From an uncultured Lentisphaerota bacterium (GTDB lineage: Bacteria > Verrucomicrobiota > Kiritimatiellia > CAIQIC01), in assembly GCA_903912445.1 (NCBI GenBank), contig CAIWHP010000273.1, positions 1 to 64,000 of the forward strand: a stretch of 64,000 nucleotides of DNA, read 5' to 3'. How positions within the stretch are numbered: the stretch's first letter is position 1; the number at the start of each line of letters is the position of its first letter. Made by a program: the position numbers and the translations under genes. Below, one piece after another: positions 1-11,600 of the stretch. The notes beneath the pieces are model-generated. The model was not told where the DNA came from and searched no databases. It was given only the letters and a program-made list of their open reading frames with translations.

Positions 1-441
1 ATATTCCCTGGCGATCACCGCCGCGCGATGGAACGCGCGCGTCTGCGGCTGACCAACCACCCCACCCTGTGCGTCGAGTGCCGTCACGTCCAGTTTCGCC
101 TCGCCCGCGTTCAGCTTGTGCCAGACCGGCGCGAGTGAGGCGAAAGGCTTTTCAGTCTCGAAGGAAAGCTGCTTGCCCTTCTCCGGCGTGATGACGAAGC
201 GATACTTCGTCGCGCCGGGCACTTCCTTGAAGTCGAACGCCGGCGCATAGAGGAACTGCACCGCCTTCTCGTTCCAGAACGGTTGGGCGCCCGGCACGCC
301 GGGCCGCACCGGCACCGCGCTCTCCCGTACCGCGCGGGCGCGGAGCTTGGGTTCAACGGTGACCATCGGGCCGATTGCGGCAGCGCAGGCCGTGCCGCAC
401 ATGGCGGTAAGGATGACCGTGAAGATGAGATATTTTTTCAT
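1..441 (-). CDS. Secreted protein of unknown function, 3' end off the window
   Basis: The frame is open from an ATG at 441 to the window edge, so only about 147 N-terminal residues are visible and no stop is seen. It opens with a clear Sec signal peptide (MKKYLIFTVILTAMCGTACA, cleavage likely near AxA). A mature region follows with FWNEKAVQFLYAP and GATKYRFVITPEKGK, which reads like a beta-sandwich or fibronectin-type segment at the start of a larger secreted enzyme. No catalytic motif is visible and I do not recognise the family. It is the most downstream gene seen in the minus-strand glycan-degradation run, 34 nt after the SGNH-type gene. There is no strong ribosome-binding site, so it is probably read from the upstream transcript. 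Confidence 0.75.
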   Translation of the reverse strand, partial: MKKYLIFTVILTAMCGTACAAAIGPMVTVEPKLRARAVRESAVPVRPGVPGAQPFWNEKAVQFLYAPAFDFKEVPGATKYRFVITPEKGKQLSFETEKPFASLAPVWHKLNAGEAKLDVTALDAQGGVVGQPQTRAFHRAAVIAREY

Positions 442-475
442 GGGATGAGTTGGCTGGCCGCGAACAGATTCTCGA

Positions 476-1699
476 TCAAAATTCTCCCTTACGGAACGCC
501 TCGATGGTTTCCCAGGCCGTGCGCTGCATGAGCTGGCGCTCGGCGTCGGTGAACACGCGTTTGATGGGATTGCCATCCGGGTCGCTGTTGGGCTTGCTGC
601 GGTCCACGATTTTCGTTTCCACCACCTCGGAGAGCGCAAGCCCTTCGGGACTTTTGCCGAAGACCGCCGCGTAGAACAAACACGCGGTCAGATAGGCGCC
701 ACACTGATTCGGGTGGCCGTCGTTCTTGTAGCGGAAGGTCAACGCGGTGCCGGTTTTTTGCAGGCGATACACCGCCAGCGGCACGGGCACGACGAGCGCG
801 CCGGTCTGCTTCGCGAGCGCGGCGACGAGTCGGACTTCCATCAGCGCGCGTTCCTTTTCAATCGGCTCCGTCACCGGCGCCATGTTCTGCGAATAGGGCG
901 CGGTGATGTAGAGGATGGGCTTAGTGTTCTGCTGCTGGGCCGCCTCGATGAATTTGGCCGCGTATTTCAGGTAGCCGGTGGCGGGATTGGTGCTCACGTC
1001 CTGCCAGCTTTGGAGCACAACATAGTTCCACGCGGCGGGAAAATCCTTCCGGTTCGCCATCCATTTTTCGTGATTTGCGATCGCCGCCGCGAGCGTCTGC
1101 CGGTCGCCCATCCATTGCGATGGTTTCCGCGCCAATTTCTTCCCGCGAGCACGCTGGGGCGCGGCGTTGGTCGCCTCATATTCCTCCCACGGCCGCACGG
1201 CGGACGCATCAATGTTCTTCCAATACTCGGTGTAAAACGCCGGCGCGGGAGACTTGGCAAGCGCTGCCATTTCGCCGAGGGAACGCTTGAGGTCGTCGTC
1301 GGGAAGCGTCTGGAGGCGCAGCAGATCCTGGCTGCGGAACAATTCAAAATGGCGGAACATGTCGCGGCCGCCATAGGTGATCCGCTCGGTGATGAATTTC
1401 GTTCCCGGATTGCCTTCCGTGGCGAGCGCTTTGAAGACGTCCTTCAGTTCGTGCCGAAAGGTGAAGCTGTTCCCGATGAACAGAAAACTCTGCGTGGCCG
1501 GATTCGTCGTTTCCCGCAGCGCCTGCGCGCGAAGCTGCGGGCTGGTCGGCACACTGTTCGTTTTTTCCAAGGCTTGGAAATCAGCGGCGCGCACCGTTCC
1601 AAGGCTTGGAAAAGCGAGCGCCAGCGCCATCAGCAGGTTAGCCCGGTTTGAACAACGGACAGCGCGAACGAGGACGCGAAGTGTGGGCATGATTTTCAT
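476..1699 (-). CDS. Secreted SGNH/GDSL-type hydrolase (DUF4886-like)
   Basis: A 407-residue predicted secreted esterase. The SGNH block I motif is GNSFT at about residues 76-80, with Ser78 the likely nucleophile. A central VLQSWQD strand lies near 228-234, and the C-terminal NDGHPN motif near 326-331 would supply the Asp/His pair. Its D-x-H spacing is tighter than the usual DxxH. The family removes acyl groups from carbohydrates or similar substrates, which fits the locus. The leader MKIMPTLRVL...LLMALALAFPSLG ends in a VRA-A cleavage site. Two palindromic repeats flank that site and encode FPSLG and FQALEK, so the signal-peptide end and the first mature residues are repeat-derived. The gene lies 13 nt after the GH106-like gene and belongs to the same run. 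Confidence 0.82.
   Translation of the reverse strand: MKIMPTLRVLVRAVRCSNRANLLMALALAFPSLGTVRAADFQALEKTNSVPTSPQLRAQALRETTNPATQSFLFIGNSFTFRHELKDVFKALATEGNPGTKFITERITYGGRDMFRHFELFRSQDLLRLQTLPDDDLKRSLGEMAALAKSPAPAFYTEYWKNIDASAVRPWEEYEATNAAPQRARGKKLARKPSQWMGDRQTLAAAIANHEKWMANRKDFPAAWNYVVLQSWQDVSTNPATGYLKYAAKFIEAAQQQNTKPILYITAPYSQNMAPVTEPIEKERALMEVRLVAALAKQTGALVVPVPLAVYRLQKTGTALTFRYKNDGHPNQCGAYLTACLFYAAVFGKSPEGLALSEVVETKIVDRSKPNSDPDGNPIKRVFTDAERQLMQRTAWETIEAFRKGEF
1563..1613. repeat. Palindrome pair inside the SGNH-gene leader
   Basis: Two perfect copies of TTCCAAGGCTTGGAA at 1565-1579 and 1597-1611, centres 32 bp apart. They are read from the minus strand as FPSLG and FQALEK and straddle the predicted signal-peptidase site. 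Confidence 0.95.
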
Positions 1700-1712
1700 G
1701 TTGTCGACTCTT

Positions 1713-4700
1713 TCATTGAGGCGCGGCGGAAATTCTCGTTATCGTTTGCAACGTCACCGGCCCGAGCAGGCCGGAGGGCAAGCGGTCGTTCTGGTTATGC
1801 TTCTTGGCCGCCTGCAACGAGCCCCAGCCGTTGTAAGCCTGCTTCCACGTCGTGCCATAGTGTTCCTGTAATTCCTGCGGAATCGGATTGGGCTGCTTCA
1901 GGCCGGCGGCATAGTTCCACAGCAGATTCACCACGGTGATCTGGATTTTATTTTTGCCGGGTTGGAGCAGACCGGTGACATCCACTTGATAGGGCTGCAT
2001 CCAGACTTTACCGGCATCCGTGCCGTTGATCCGTACGTGCGCGACCTCGTGCACCGCGCCCATGTCCAGGCACACGGACTTGGTTTTGTCGGTGACGCCG
2101 GCAGGCAGCTCGACTTCGAGGGTGTAATGCGCGGTGCCGGAAAAATCCTTCAGACCCGGCAGCGTGGTCCAGTCCGCGAGCTTCGGCAGTTCCATCCGTT
2201 GCTGCACGCCGCCAAAACCGCTGAATTCCACCGTCCACGTTCCGGCCACCGGATACGCCTGGTCGGGGCGCAGTTCGCGCGCGGTTCGCAAGGCTTCATC
2301 CGGTTGCGCGGTCACGAGCACGAAGGTGGATGCCCACGGCTGCAAGTCCACGGCGAGCGCGAGGCGGCCATCGTCCGTCGCGCGCGACTTCGTCACGGCA
2401 TGGATCTGGCCGGTCATCGGATTCCAGGTTTGCGGGCAACGCTCCTTGGTGTTCAGGATGATTTCCGTGCGCGCCGCGTTGGGTTGGAGGTTGCAGATGA
2501 ACCACGTGTCCACCGCGCCGATGCGCGTGTGGCGGAAGGTCAGGCCATCGCTCAAGGGCTGGCCAACGATCTCGAAATCCGGAGCGAGTCGCTCGCGCAG
2601 CGCGGCGATGAATTTGGTGTAGGCCGGCGTCAGCGGCTCGGTGGCGGACCACTCCACCGAGCCCGGCGACCAGCGGGTCAGATAATCAAACCCGTTGCAG
2701 TCCGGCAGAAAATATGTCAAGCCCGCGCCAACTTTTTTCGCGCCGCCCGTGGTCTCGAACAGCGCCTGCACCATCCCGGCGAGTTGCCGCTCGCGCTCGT
2801 CGTGCTCAAACATGCCGGTAGCCTTGCGCGGCAGGGTGTTCAACGCAAACACCGTCCCGCCGCCACGAACGAAGCGTTCGACGACGGCCAGCGTTTCCGT
2901 CGCCAGATAAAGGGCGCGCGGCAGCACCAGCACGGCATAGGCGTAGCCGTTGATCACCAGCTTGCCGTCGCGGACTTCGGCATGATGCTGGAGCAGGTCG
3001 TCGTTCACGCAATCAAAGTCGTAGCCGCTGGCCACGAGAATTTTCGGCAGCTTGCCGAACGGAACATCCCGCACGTGGTGACACGGAAACTCCGCGCGCT
3101 CCGACCACACGGTCGGCATCGGCGAATACACGAGCACCTCCGCCTGCGCCCGGCCCTGCCGGCTGATGAACGCGGCCCGCGCCTGATAATCGGCCAGCCC
3201 GCGATACCACGGCCACCACGTGTTCACGTGGCTGATGCGGTTCATCCAGATGAGGTCGCGCGCGGGGGCCAGTTCCTTTTCCGGCGTGTAGAAATAGCCG
3301 TGGTTATAGAACTGCGTGATGCCGTCGCGCAGGAACAGGTCCGTCCCGCGTTTGATCTGCTCCATGGTGGTGCGGTATTTCGTGTTGATGAACGTGAACG
3401 CCTCGCAGGACACCCAGCGCTTGTCCTTGGAGGCATAGAGCTGTGCGCCGCTGGTCGTCAGCTTGTGCCAGAACATCGGGTCGAAGCTGCGCTTGGTGTT
3501 CTCCGTTTCCGGGCGCTGGAAACGGCCGGACGCCTCGATCAGCTCGGTGGTGAAGCGGTAGTGCGGCTGCTGCCGCATCTGCACGCCGACCTCGTCGCAA
3601 TAATCCGCCAGCACGCCGGCGGCAGCCTCCATGCCGATGAGGTGCAGGAAATGCCCGAAGTCGTAGCGCACATACGGCGTGGCCGGCGCGCCGCCATAGC
3701 GCAGCATGGGTAGATAGGGGCGGATGTCGTAGCCTTTTTCTTTTTGGAAGCGCTCGAACAAACCGTCGCTCCACAGAAAATCCTCCTGCTGCAATTCGTA
3801 ACTATCGCCAAAGAAGGAATCCACGGTCTGGCCGAAGTGTTCGCCGAAGAGCGCGCGATAACGACCGCCCATGTACTCCACGTATTGCCGCACCGCCTGC
3901 TTGTTGAGGTGATCCACCACGGCGGACGGCGGGTCATAATCTTCCGCGGCGCACTTGGAGCCAACATAAATTGTCCAGAAGCTCAAGACCTTCCACGCGC
4001 CCTCCGGCAGCTTGAGGCTGGCCTGGACTTTGGGCCGGACGGAAAACCCCTTGGCCCCCGTGAACTGCGCGCTCAAGTCCCGCCGCTGGCGGCAATCCGG
4101 CGCGCCCTTGGCGTCGAGCTTCACCGTCACCACGGCTTCTAACTTCATCCTCTGTTTCTTCATGAACGGCAGTTCGTCCGGCAACTTCAGCACGCAATCC
4201 GCCGGCTTGCCGCCTTGGAACACCTGCTCGGAAATCGTCAGCACCTGACAACGATTGGTTTCCGGCACCCACGCATGACCGTGATTCCAGCCCGGGCCGA
4301 GCGGCGGCGTCACTTCCATGCCCAGTGCCTGCGCCTTGGTCACGGTGTAATGCACCATGTCGAAAAACTCCGGCGACCCGAACTCGATATTCCCCTTCGC
4401 GTAAATCTTGAGGAAGCTCATGATCTCCACGCCGCCGAAGCCCTGCTCCTTCATCTGCTCCAACTGCCAGGCGATCCCCTCCTTCGTCACCGCATTGCCC
4501 GGCCACCACCAGCGCGTGTGCGGCCGATAGCTCGCCGGCGGATTCGTCCAGCCGTCGCGCAAAGCCGCCAGCACGACCGCGTCCGATGGCGCTCCAACGA
4601 TCCGCTGTTCCAGTTCTCTGGCCCGGACGACGTCTCTGTTCAACGCCATAGGACGCGGTTCAGCGGCTTGGCTTTGAACGGTCAGCGCAAGCGCGGACAG

Positions 4701-4724
4701 CATGATGAAAAGTGTTCGTTTCAT
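1713..4724 (-). CDS. GH106-like alpha-L-rhamnosidase paralogue 1
   Basis: A 1003-residue secreted glycoside hydrolase with signal peptide MKRTLFIMLSALALTVQSQA. The GH106-type signature TRWWWPGNAVTKEGI followed by QLEQMKEQGFGGVEIMS is at about 70-104. The acidic motif DSYEL near 306 aligns with DSWEV or DSVEL in the three neighbouring paralogues and is followed by a conserved GYDIRPYLP block. A glutamine-amidotransferase-like segment (VLVYSPMPTVW) follows. The C-terminus is a GH2-type sugar-binding beta-sandwich (FSGTAHYTLEVELP ... LDMGAVHEVAHVRING). GH106 enzymes remove terminal rhamnose from complex glycans. This copy lacks the LamG insert of paralogues 2 and 3. The stop of the next upstream paralogue is 2 nt away. 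Exact specificity cannot be read from the sequence. Confidence 0.88.
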   Translation of the reverse strand: MKRTLFIMLSALALTVQSQAAEPRPMALNRDVVRARELEQRIVGAPSDAVVLAALRDGWTNPPASYRPHTRWWWPGNAVTKEGIAWQLEQMKEQGFGGVEIMSFLKIYAKGNIEFGSPEFFDMVHYTVTKAQALGMEVTPPLGPGWNHGHAWVPETNRCQVLTISEQVFQGGKPADCVLKLPDELPFMKKQRMKLEAVVTVKLDAKGAPDCRQRRDLSAQFTGAKGFSVRPKVQASLKLPEGAWKVLSFWTIYVGSKCAAEDYDPPSAVVDHLNKQAVRQYVEYMGGRYRALFGEHFGQTVDSFFGDSYELQQEDFLWSDGLFERFQKEKGYDIRPYLPMLRYGGAPATPYVRYDFGHFLHLIGMEAAAGVLADYCDEVGVQMRQQPHYRFTTELIEASGRFQRPETENTKRSFDPMFWHKLTTSGAQLYASKDKRWVSCEAFTFINTKYRTTMEQIKRGTDLFLRDGITQFYNHGYFYTPEKELAPARDLIWMNRISHVNTWWPWYRGLADYQARAAFISRQGRAQAEVLVYSPMPTVWSERAEFPCHHVRDVPFGKLPKILVASGYDFDCVNDDLLQHHAEVRDGKLVINGYAYAVLVLPRALYLATETLAVVERFVRGGGTVFALNTLPRKATGMFEHDERERQLAGMVQALFETTGGAKKVGAGLTYFLPDCNGFDYLTRWSPGSVEWSATEPLTPAYTKFIAALRERLAPDFEIVGQPLSDGLTFRHTRIGAVDTWFICNLQPNAARTEIILNTKERCPQTWNPMTGQIHAVTKSRATDDGRLALAVDLQPWASTFVLVTAQPDEALRTARELRPDQAYPVAGTWTVEFSGFGGVQQRMELPKLADWTTLPGLKDFSGTAHYTLEVELPAGVTDKTKSVCLDMGAVHEVAHVRINGTDAGKVWMQPYQVDVTGLLQPGKNKIQITVVNLLWNYAAGLKQPNPIPQELQEHYGTTWKQAYNGWGSLQAAKKHNQNDRLPSGLLGPVTLQTITRISAAPQ

Positions 4725-4725
4725 A

Positions 4726-7700
4726 TCATTCTTTCACGGCAGTTAGTAATGTCACCGGGCCGAGCAGTCCGGATTCCACCAGCGCGTCGTTCTTCTTCCA
4801 CAGCCGCCAAGAGGTGAAAGTGAAGCGACCGGTCGGGCTGGGCTTGCCTTCCAGAAGCCACGCGGGCCAGGCGTTCAAGGTGCCGCCCGGCTTACGGCCC
4901 AAGGGCTCCAGCTTGCGGTCGCTATCCTCGGGCAGTTGCTCGTCGCCGATCATGCGGTTGATCCACAGGTTGACCACTTTGATTTCGAGCGTGTTCGCGC
5001 CGGGCTGGAGCGCGTCGGTCACATCCACGCGGAACGGCGGCTTCCACAGGATGCCGAGGTCTTTGCCGTTCAGTTTCACTTCCGCCATGATGGCGACGGC
5101 ACCGAGATCCAGGAAGATTTTCGATTTTGGATTGCGGATTGTGGATTGCGGAAGGCCGAAGACCTTCCGGTAGACCGCGGTACCGGAGAAATACTTGATG
5201 CCTTCCTCCGGGCGCTTGCTCCAGTCTTCGAGCTTCTCGAACATCACAGGCGCAGCAGGCCCGCCCCACTTCGGATCGAAACTCACTTCCCACGGGCCGG
5301 TGATTTCCTGTGGCGGCGGCAGCGTGATGTTCAACTCACGCCGCTTGCCGTCCGCCGTCGTCATGACGTAACTGCCGCTCTGCCAGATTTCGCCGCGCGC
5401 GATGTCCATCGGCGAAATTTCTCCGCGCCGGGCCTGGAGCGGCGGCATTTGCGCAAGCTGGAGAATTTCAGCGTCGCTCAGCGCGCGGCCAAACTGTTGC
5501 ACCTCCTCGCGCTCGCCTTTGAACGGCGTGACGCTGCGTGCGTGCTTGACCCCCACGCCGCCGTGGATGGTGAAAGTACTCTTCTGCCCGGTGCGCGCGA
5601 ATTTGCCGTTGAGGTAGAGGCTCGGCGTGCCGTCGCGATACACCACCGCCACGTGCGTCCAATTCGTCAGCATCACCGGGAACACCAGCACCGCCGCGAA
5701 ATGATTTGCGCCGTGTTCGTGCACACAAACGCCATTGTTCCCGACGGCCAGGCCCGCGCCGGCGTCGGCCGTGGTCCAGACTTCGTGGCCGGGCGGCGGA
5801 TAGAGCAGGTCGTTGCGTTTGGCGTTAAAGGTTTTTCGGCCTGTGCTGGATTCCTGAGGCAGGATGGTGTCGGCCGCTGGCTTGACCCACGCAGTCATCG
5901 TGAACGTTTTGCTGACGTCCGTCGCTACGAGCAGCGCCGGCGGCGGCGCCGACTTCGCCAAAAGTTCCTTGCCGTCGCGCGTGACCGAGACCACCTGTTC
6001 CGCCGGCTTTGCGGCCTTGCGGAAAACCACGAACACCGCGCCATCGGGCTCAAACTGCAGCGGTACGCTGGTCACGCCATCATGTTCCTCGAACGCCAAG
6101 GCCGGCGCGCTACGCCCGGTGTCGGGCCACCATAATTCCGGCTGCTTGCCCGCGATGCGGAAGCTGGCGAGGGCCTCGACGTTGCGCGCCTCGGGATTGG
6201 CGACGAAATAAATCTCAGTGTCGCCAGCCGTACGATGGATATGACGCAGCGCGGGCTTGGCGCTGAAGTCTGGTTTCACGCCGCGCGCGGCGAGCACTTC
6301 CGCGGCAGTTTTGCCGGTGACCAATCTGGGCCATAGCTCGCCAGCGATTTTCGCCACCTCGGCATCGGCCGCGCCCATGTCGGCGAGGCTCGGTGATTTT
6401 TTCGGCGGCTTGGCGGTGGTCATCACCAGCGCGCCGGCATCGGCGAGTTCCTTGACCTTGCGCAGCAGGCGCGGCGTCATCGTCTCCACCTCGGGAAGCA
6501 CCAGCAGGCGGTAGCTCATGCCGTCGGGCAGGACGATGCGTCCATTCTTCACCTGCATCCGCGTCAGCACGGCGTCCGGCGTGCAGCCATCGAAGTTGTA
6601 GCCGCCGCGGATGTGCGGCGCGATCTCCGCATCGGCCGGCGGCGCGAAGGCGCGCGGCGCGCCTTCCGGCTGGAGATAGGCAACATCGGCGACGAACAGG
6701 CCTTGCTGGAGCAGATACTGGCAGCGGGCGAGATAGGTGTGCCACGCCTTCGACTGCTCCCACCAGGTCTGCGTCCGCTCATAGTGCAGACCCCACGGCC
6801 CCATGCTCATACCGGGCGCGACATTCGTCCACGGCTGCGCGGCGTAGCGGTGGAACACGAACCGGTTGATGCCCTCGCAAAAGGCCCAGTCACCCAGCGC
6901 CTTGATGTTGGCGGGATGGCCCAGCCATTTCTCACCATGGGCCGCCGTGAAAGCTTCCGCACCCAGGATGCGCTTGCCATAGACGTGCGCCGCAGAAGCC
7001 ATCTCCGTGCAGGTGCGGGCCGCGCCAATATCATCGCCGCCGCGCAGGCTCCACGACCAGAACTCCGACATCGGCTCGTCGGCCTGGCTGGCGTACGCCA
7101 TGTCGTCCACCGGCACCTGACCATACGCCTCGATCGAAAGCCGCAGACCGTGCTGGTTCGCCAGCCGGCGGAACTCACCCGCATAATTTTCCACGAGCAA
7201 ATCCGAAACCGTCTGCCGCAAATCCCAGAGGAACCGTTCCGTCACCTCGACGCTATCCACCACGCGACCGCTGAACGCTGGCAGATATTTCCAGAGATCG
7301 TAGCCGCGCCGCTGCTGAAACTCCTCGCGCATCCTTGGCGTCCAGTTCTGCGAGCCGACTTCCCAACTGTCGATGTGCGTCGCGACCAGCGCTTTGTCGT
7401 GTCCCGTCAGCGCCTTGTTGTCGGCGATCAGCTTGCCCATCAGCCCGTTGAACATCGCCGCCGCGCCAGCCTTGCTCAACTTGTCGCACTCCAGACCGCG
7501 CCCCGACTCCGGCGCGGGATGATTGTCCTTGCCGGTCGTCGTACGCCCGAACCGCATGACCGTCCAACTGCCCGCCGGCACCTCCCACGTCAACTTGCCG
7601 GTGGCGTCCATCTGCGCCGTGAGGTCCGCAATGCTGTCGCGCGCAACGACGACCTGCGCCGGCACAACGGGCCATTCGGCGCCGGCCGGCTGGGCTTTCT

Positions 7701-8673
7701 CCGGGAGGAACAGGGCCTTGCCTTGGATGTTTTCGATGCGATAGCCCTGCCCCAACTCCACGTTGGCGATCTCGATCCGGGACAGCTTCGGATCGCTGCC
7801 CCCAGCGAGACCCAACCGGAAATAGCGTGCGGTAACCGGCTCGAAATTCACCGCCAGCACGGGCGGGCGCGCGCTAAACGTTTTCACCGTCTTGAAGTTT
7901 TTCCCGTCAGCGGAACTTTGCAGATGGCATTGCACGAAGTAGCGGCCATTCGCCAAACGGGCTGTCAGCATCCGCGCGGTGAACGGCTGCGCGAACTCGA
8001 CCTGCACAAATGGCGGTTGCTTTTCTTTCGCCCGATTGAACGTGAAGCTGCCGGCCTTCGCGCTCGCGGCGCTGCTGCTGAACTTCGGCGCAGCCTCGCT
8101 CATCTTCGCGCAGTCGCCCGCCGGCGTCTGGAAGGCCAACACCGCGATGTCGCGATAGAAATCCTTCACCGCCTCCGGCTGCGCCAGCTTACCCGCAAAG
8201 GTTTTCCCTCCGACGAGGGCCGTCTCCGACCAGACCACCTTCTGCATCGAGAGTTCCGGCGTGATCCACGGCCCGCCGCTGCCGCACCAGCCGGCATCGT
8301 TGTTCATGTTGATTTCCAGACCGAGCCGGTGCGCCTCGTTGCACGCGTGCTTGAACAGGTCGCGCCAGAGCGGACCCGCGAAATCGGCTGGCCCTTTCGG
8401 CGCGCCTTGGTCCACTTCCATGTAGAGCACGCCGCCGATGCCGACGCGCGCCATCGCTTCAAGATCGGCGGTGATGCCTTCTCGGGTCAGGTTGCCGCTA
8501 AGCGGGAACCAATAGACCCACGGCCGCGCCGACGCCGGCGGCGCGGTGAAATTCCTCTCTAACTCGTCACCCCGCAGCGGGACAAACAAGCCCAACGCGA
8601 CCATAACCATCATCACGATACGTTTCAGGGCAGCTCTCATTTTCATTCTTTTCCCAAGCCTTGGAACTTTCAT
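4726..8673 (-). CDS. GH106-like rhamnosidase paralogue 2 with discoidin-like and LamG inserts
   Basis: A 1315-residue multidomain secreted protein. The GH106 opening [17 protein letters not shown] is at about 51-67. A discoidin-like module ([10 protein letters not shown] ... ARYFRLGL) spans about 210-310, and the acidic motif DSWEVG lies near 436-441. A LamG/concanavalin-like module (TMTAWVKP ... [13 protein letters not shown]) spans roughly 915-1080, and a C-terminal sugar-binding sandwich follows. An in-frame insertion, [10 protein letters not shown], at about 1174-1185 is encoded by a simple repeat. The first ATG (8673) makes an ATGA overlap with the upstream stop, but the residues MKVPRLGK are encoded by a stray palindrome. 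The natural signal peptide starts at [11 protein letters not shown] (8646) or MRAALKRIV (8640), and I regard 8646 as at least as likely. Confidence 0.88.
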   Translation of the reverse strand: MKVPRLGKRMKMRAALKRIVMMVMVALGLFVPLRGDELERNFTAPPASARPWVYWFPLSGNLTREGITADLEAMARVGIGGVLYMEVDQGAPKGPADFAGPLWRDLFKHACNEAHRLGLEINMNNDAGWCGSGGPWITPELSMQKVVWSETALVGGKTFAGKLAQPEAVKDFYRDIAVLAFQTPAGDCAKMSEAAPKFSSSAASAKAGSFTFNRAKEKQPPFVQVEFAQPFTARMLTARLANGRYFVQCHLQSSADGKNFKTVKTFSARPPVLAVNFEPVTARYFRLGLAGGSDPKLSRIEIANVELGQGYRIENIQGKALFLPEKAQPAGAEWPVVPAQVVVARDSIADLTAQMDATGKLTWEVPAGSWTVMRFGRTTTGKDNHPAPESGRGLECDKLSKAGAAAMFNGLMGKLIADNKALTGHDKALVATHIDSWEVGSQNWTPRMREEFQQRRGYDLWKYLPAFSGRVVDSVEVTERFLWDLRQTVSDLLVENYAGEFRRLANQHGLRLSIEAYGQVPVDDMAYASQADEPMSEFWSWSLRGGDDIGAARTCTEMASAAHVYGKRILGAEAFTAAHGEKWLGHPANIKALGDWAFCEGINRFVFHRYAAQPWTNVAPGMSMGPWGLHYERTQTWWEQSKAWHTYLARCQYLLQQGLFVADVAYLQPEGAPRAFAPPADAEIAPHIRGGYNFDGCTPDAVLTRMQVKNGRIVLPDGMSYRLLVLPEVETMTPRLLRKVKELADAGALVMTTAKPPKKSPSLADMGAADAEVAKIAGELWPRLVTGKTAAEVLAARGVKPDFSAKPALRHIHRTAGDTEIYFVANPEARNVEALASFRIAGKQPELWWPDTGRSAPALAFEEHDGVTSVPLQFEPDGAVFVVFRKAAKPAEQVVSVTRDGKELLAKSAPPPALLVATDVSKTFTMTAWVKPAADTILPQESSTGRKTFNAKRNDLLYPPPGHEVWTTADAGAGLAVGNNGVCVHEHGANHFAAVLVFPVMLTNWTHVAVVYRDGTPSLYLNGKFARTGQKSTFTIHGGVGVKHARSVTPFKGEREEVQQFGRALSDAEILQLAQMPPLQARRGEISPMDIARGEIWQSGSYVMTTADGKRRELNITLPPPQEITGPWEVSFDPKWGGPAAPVMFEKLEDWSKRPEEGIKYFSGTAVYRKVFGLPQSTIRNPKSKIFLDLGAVAIMAEVKLNGKDLGILWKPPFRVDVTDALQPGANTLEIKVVNLWINRMIGDEQLPEDSDRKLEPLGRKPGGTLNAWPAWLLEGKPSPTGRFTFTSWRLWKKNDALVESGLLGPVTLLTAVKE
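5118..5154. repeat. GATTGCGGA-type simple repeat inside a GH106-like gene
   Basis: Imperfect tandem units of GATTTTGGATTGCGGATTGTG type, read in frame as [10 protein letters not shown] between two conserved strands of the C-terminal sugar-binding domain. Confidence 0.8.
8651..8666. repeat. Single palindrome at a gene junction
   Basis: TTCCCAAGCCTTGGAA lies between the ATGA overlap of two GH106-like genes and the likely true start codon of the downstream one. It is the only isolated copy. Confidence 0.85.
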
Positions 8674-11600
8674 TTTAGCGTCACGACCTCCGACGCGCGA
8701 AGCGTCACCGGACCGATGAGTCCGGACGGCAGCAGGGGCTCATCGCCTTTCCATTGCCGCCAGCCGACGAACGTGACCGGGGCATCGGAGGGCGGCGCAT
8801 CTTGCGGCACCCACGCCGGCCATTTCTTGATCGCACCATTGACGGCGTTATAGCTCACACCGAGCGCGGCCATCTTTTTCGCATCGCCGATCAGACGGTT
8901 CGCCCATAGGTTGGTCACACGGATTTCTAGTTTGTTGTCGCCAGCCTTCAACGCGCCGGTGATGTCCACGCGGAACGGTTGCTTCCACAACACGCCGAGA
9001 TTGCGGCCGTTGACGATGACTTCCCCGAGATTCCCGACTTCGCCAAGGTCGAGGAAAAAACGGGCCGAGAGGTCAGAGGCCACTGGACGAGCGAAGGACT
9101 TCCGGTAAATCATCGTGCCGGAGAAATGCCGGATGCCATCGCAGGTGTGCTTGGACAAATCCATGAGCCGGTCCAGTCGCACGAAAGTCGGTGCGCCGCG
9201 GTTTGGCGGGAACGTCACGTCCCAGTTTTTGTCGAGCGCTTGCGCACCGGGCAGTTCGCGCTCCTCGATCAACTTTCCGTTCTCGATCCACAGCACGCGC
9301 CGCGTCGGACCCGCCGCCACCATCGGCTGCGCGGCGCGGGCGGCGACTTGATCGGCGTCCAGCGCGTTGGGGATCAGTTCAAGGCCAGCGAGTTCGCCGT
9401 TGAATTTTCCGGGTGCTCCGGGATGCACGGTGAATTTCGAGGCTGCCGCCGTGCCGGCAAGTTTGCCGTTGATGAAGAGCGCTGGCGCGCCGGCGCGATA
9501 GACGACCGCGAGGCTTGTGCCGGCGGCAATGGGTTGCGCGGCCACGATGCGCGGGACAAGATAACGCGCGCCGTTTTCCCAGACCGCCACACCGTTGCGG
9601 CCGACGCTGACGCCCATGTTCGCATGACCGACGCCGAACATGAGCTCGCCTTGCAGCGCGAGGACTGCCTGATTCTGCTTGCGCGTGGGAGCAATGCCTT
9701 GATCGGCCGCCTTCAGCAACTCGATGTCCGCCGTCGGCGTTGCGCGCAACAGCAGCGTGAAGCTGTTCGACACGCCCGGACTTTGTGCTGGGAGAGAAAC
9801 GCCAGAGCTTGGCGCTGCCGGCTGCGTGGGCTTCACCGCCAGCGGCGACGCCGCTTTGCGGAAGACGACGAACCACGAGCCGCGCGGGTCGAACGGAATC
9901 AGCACGGTGGTGCGCCCAGCATGCTCCTCGAACTGCGCGACCTCGCGTATCTGCCCGGTGGCGGCGTCCCACAATTCCGGCTGGCGGCCCGCCACGCGGA
10001 AGGTACACAGCCTGTCGCCGCCCTGATCGCCCTGGTTCGACACGAAATACCAATCCGCGCCCGCGTCATCGGTGCGATGAATCCACAGCAGCGAACTGGC
10101 CGGCGGCGCCACCGCCTGCCACGACTGCTCGGCCGCATCAAGGTCGGGCCTGATCTGCGCCGCCGCCTCGCCACCGCAGGCGAAATCCGGTGCGAGGCCG
10201 AGTTTCTTTTCCACGTCGGAGAATTTGTCGGTGAGGATGGCGTTACCGGTGGCGGCGATTTTTTTCCAGAGCGCGGCAATCTCTTCATCCGACGTCAGAC
10301 CTTGCGCGCGCATGAGCGGACGCGGCGCGGCGATGGTCGCCCCGGCCTCCGCCAGCCGCAGCACTTCGCGCAGCAGCGCCGGCGTACCGCGCCCGGTGGC
10401 CGGCAACACGAGCAAGCGATAGCGCATGCCGTTTTTGTGGATAATGACGCCGCGCTCGACGCGGGATTCGCGCAGCGCGTCGAGGTTGGCGAAGTCATAG
10501 TCGTAGCCGTCCGGCAGCGGCAGTGCCAGTTGCTCGCGCCAGCCGCCATAGCTCGGCGCACCTTCGTCGAGCATGAAGAGCGCGTCGGCCACGAAGCGGC
10601 CCTGTTGCAGCAGTGACTGGCAGCGCGTGAGGTAGCTGACCCACGCCTTGCCCGGCTTCCACCACGTGCTGGTGCGCTCGAAGTTGATACCGTAGGGACC
10701 AAAGGTCATACCGGGCACGAGATTCGTCCATGGCTGGTGGCAGTAGCGGTGGAAATAATACTGGTTCACACCGAGGCAAAACGCGCGGTCGCCAAGCGTC
10801 TTGAGCGCCCACGGATCGTCGCTCCACCGGCCGCGTCCCTCGGTAAACGCCTCCGCGCCGGCGATCTGCCGCCCGCTCAAGTGCGCCGCGCTCGCGGCCA
10901 CCTTGCAGTCCACGCGCGGGCCACCGCCGGCCCAGAATTCGCCGCAGGGCATGTCGCAGGCGCGGGCGTAGTTCAGCGGGTCATACATGAACTGCTGCCG
11001 CCCGAACGACTCGGCCCGGAATTCCATACCGCGCTGATGCGCCAGCTCCATCGAGTGCCGCCAATAATTTTCCGTGAACAGGTCGGCGATGGTACGGCGG
11101 AAATCCCACAGCACACGCTCGGACTGATCGCGCGAACCAAGCATGTGTCCGCCCGCCAACGCCGGCAGCCAAGGGACGAGGTCATAGCCATGGCGCGCCT
11201 TGAACTCGGCCGCGAAGTTTGCCGTCCAATTTTGCGGACCAACCTCCCAGCTATCGATCCACGTGTGCTTGTAAGCGCGTTTGCCCTCGGGCGTGGCCGC
11301 GGCCAGCATCTTGTCCACAAATGCCGCCTGTTGCGCCTCGATGCCGCGCGGATTCAGCTTGTCGCACTCCAGCCCGACGCCGGCCTTCGTCGCGGGCGCG
11401 TTGTGCGCGCCGGTCGGCGTATGGCCGATCCGCAGCACCGTCCACTCGCCAGCAGGCGCAACCCACGTGTCCTTGCCGGTGAGATTGACCACGCTCGCGA
11501 GCGGAATACCGGGCGCGTCCGCCGCGCCAGCGTCGAGGAAACGCTCCGCGCCACCGCCATGCTCGTTGTGGCTGATGATGGCGGACTTGGCCTGCCAGTA

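Noticed and set aside
6613-8562. Long plus-strand open frame antisense to the second GH106-like gene
   Set aside because: No domain pattern, no ribosome-binding site, and a composition typical of a shadow frame. The minus-strand gene has clear paralogues.
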